A stretch of DNA of 64,000 bases, taken from positions 4,623,001 to 4,687,000 of the forward strand of contig CM074758.1 in NCBI GenBank assembly GCA_037355855.1, given 5' to 3'. The stretch is from Pseudo-nitzschia pungens. Its lineage: Eukaryota; Bacillariophyta; Bacillariophyceae; Bacillariales; Bacillariaceae. A model generated the notes under the pieces. The model did no database searches and was not told where the DNA came from. It saw only the letters and a list, made by a program, of their open reading frames with translations. Position numbers and translations under genes: made by a program. Position 1 is the first letter of the stretch, and every line of letters starts with the position of its first letter. Positions 63,531 to 64,000 of the stretch are shown in pieces.

Positions 63531-64000
63531 AGGCTTACCGTACAACATGAAAGTGCATACGAGTACCGGTACGTAAGTATCCTTACTTGTACTTCGCACT
63601 ACCGTACAGGAACAAGAACACGAACAAGTCAGGTACAGGTATCTTACGTACGAGTAAGGTTAAGGTAACCTTACTAATAATAGTTTGGTTTTGGTTCTCC
63701 ACCCGCCATGACACAACTGATTCGTGGAATGTATCGGCGGGCGAAGAGGTGACGGTAAGATTTATTGTGGTGAGAAAGATTCGTTTTTAGCATCTTGTCT
63801 GAAACGTTTCTGTGTTATGCCTCGAAGAACTGCCCGAAAGATGGTAACGTATCAGGTATGGGCGTTAATTCTTTCGAAACCATGAGTCATAGTGATGGGT
63901 GATAGGCAAGGAACATTCATAAGATGTGAACAGTTATTCATACACAATGAAACAGCGGACAGCGAAGATAAAGTCAATACTTCTACCGTGCAAGTTCTAA
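63531..64000. other. No gene seen
   Basis: Short GTACGG/TACCGT strings and a possible start of unrelated sequence; no supported ORF. Confidence 0.4.

Overview
The window looks like nuclear DNA of a diatom, probably a pennate one. The evidence is Ty1/copia-type polyproteins of the diatom kind, a SLATT-type membrane protein, a type II sulfotransferase with in-frame microsatellites, a trypsin with Pro-Ser/Pro-Thr repeat tails, small-repeat Cys-rich proteins and short GT-AG introns. Genus and species cannot be fixed from the sequence alone. About two thirds of the window is mobile or repetitive DNA.

Left third (1-23 kb). A broken gag fragment (2-406) abuts the 5' part of a minus-strand esterase-like gene (about 620-1062). 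Next comes one minus-strand host gene of the SLATT two-TM type (2119-21440), split by two full-length copia elements: A (2291-8736) and B (9168-20630). B is itself interrupted by a 5.0-kb LTR element, C (14098-19092), that has a Gag-like ORF but no polymerase. Each junction has a 5-bp target duplication (GTTTC, GTTGC, GTTCC). Removing the inserts and one duplicate of each outer target site restores a continuous host frame of 411 codons. All three elements carry the same primer-binding site next to the LTR. It matches the anticodon arm of tRNA-Asn(GUU) rather than a tRNA 3' end, which suggests half-tRNA priming as in Drosophila copia.

Middle (23-47 kb). Host genes are a secreted fasciclin-like protein with four Cys-rich modules (23254-26187, minus), a decayed membrane/Cys-repeat gene fused to a LINE tail (27549-28727, minus), a large sulfotransferase-like protein (30193-33372, plus) and a secreted trypsin-like protease (44053-46401, minus). 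Between them lie a gypsy-type integrase relic, several tandem-repeat blocks and a 3.7-kb foldback element (38277-41935).

Right third (47-64 kb). Two inverted copies of a transposon end (47770-48100 and 55533-55872) bracket an intact putative glycosyltransferase gene (49267-50340). The same bracket holds MITE-like hairpins and a broken Tc1/mariner-like transposon, and that transposon contains a 1.9-kb retroposon-like insert built on six 150-bp hairpin units. An intact DD34E transposase gene lies at 61860-62960. The arms of the roughly 95-bp MITEs match the 5' terminus of this transposon family.

The strongest leads are the tRNA-Asn half-molecule priming shared by autonomous and non-autonomous elements, the Gag-only element C, and the doubly interrupted but frame-restorable SLATT gene. 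Coordinates of repeats were read by eye and may be off by a few bases.
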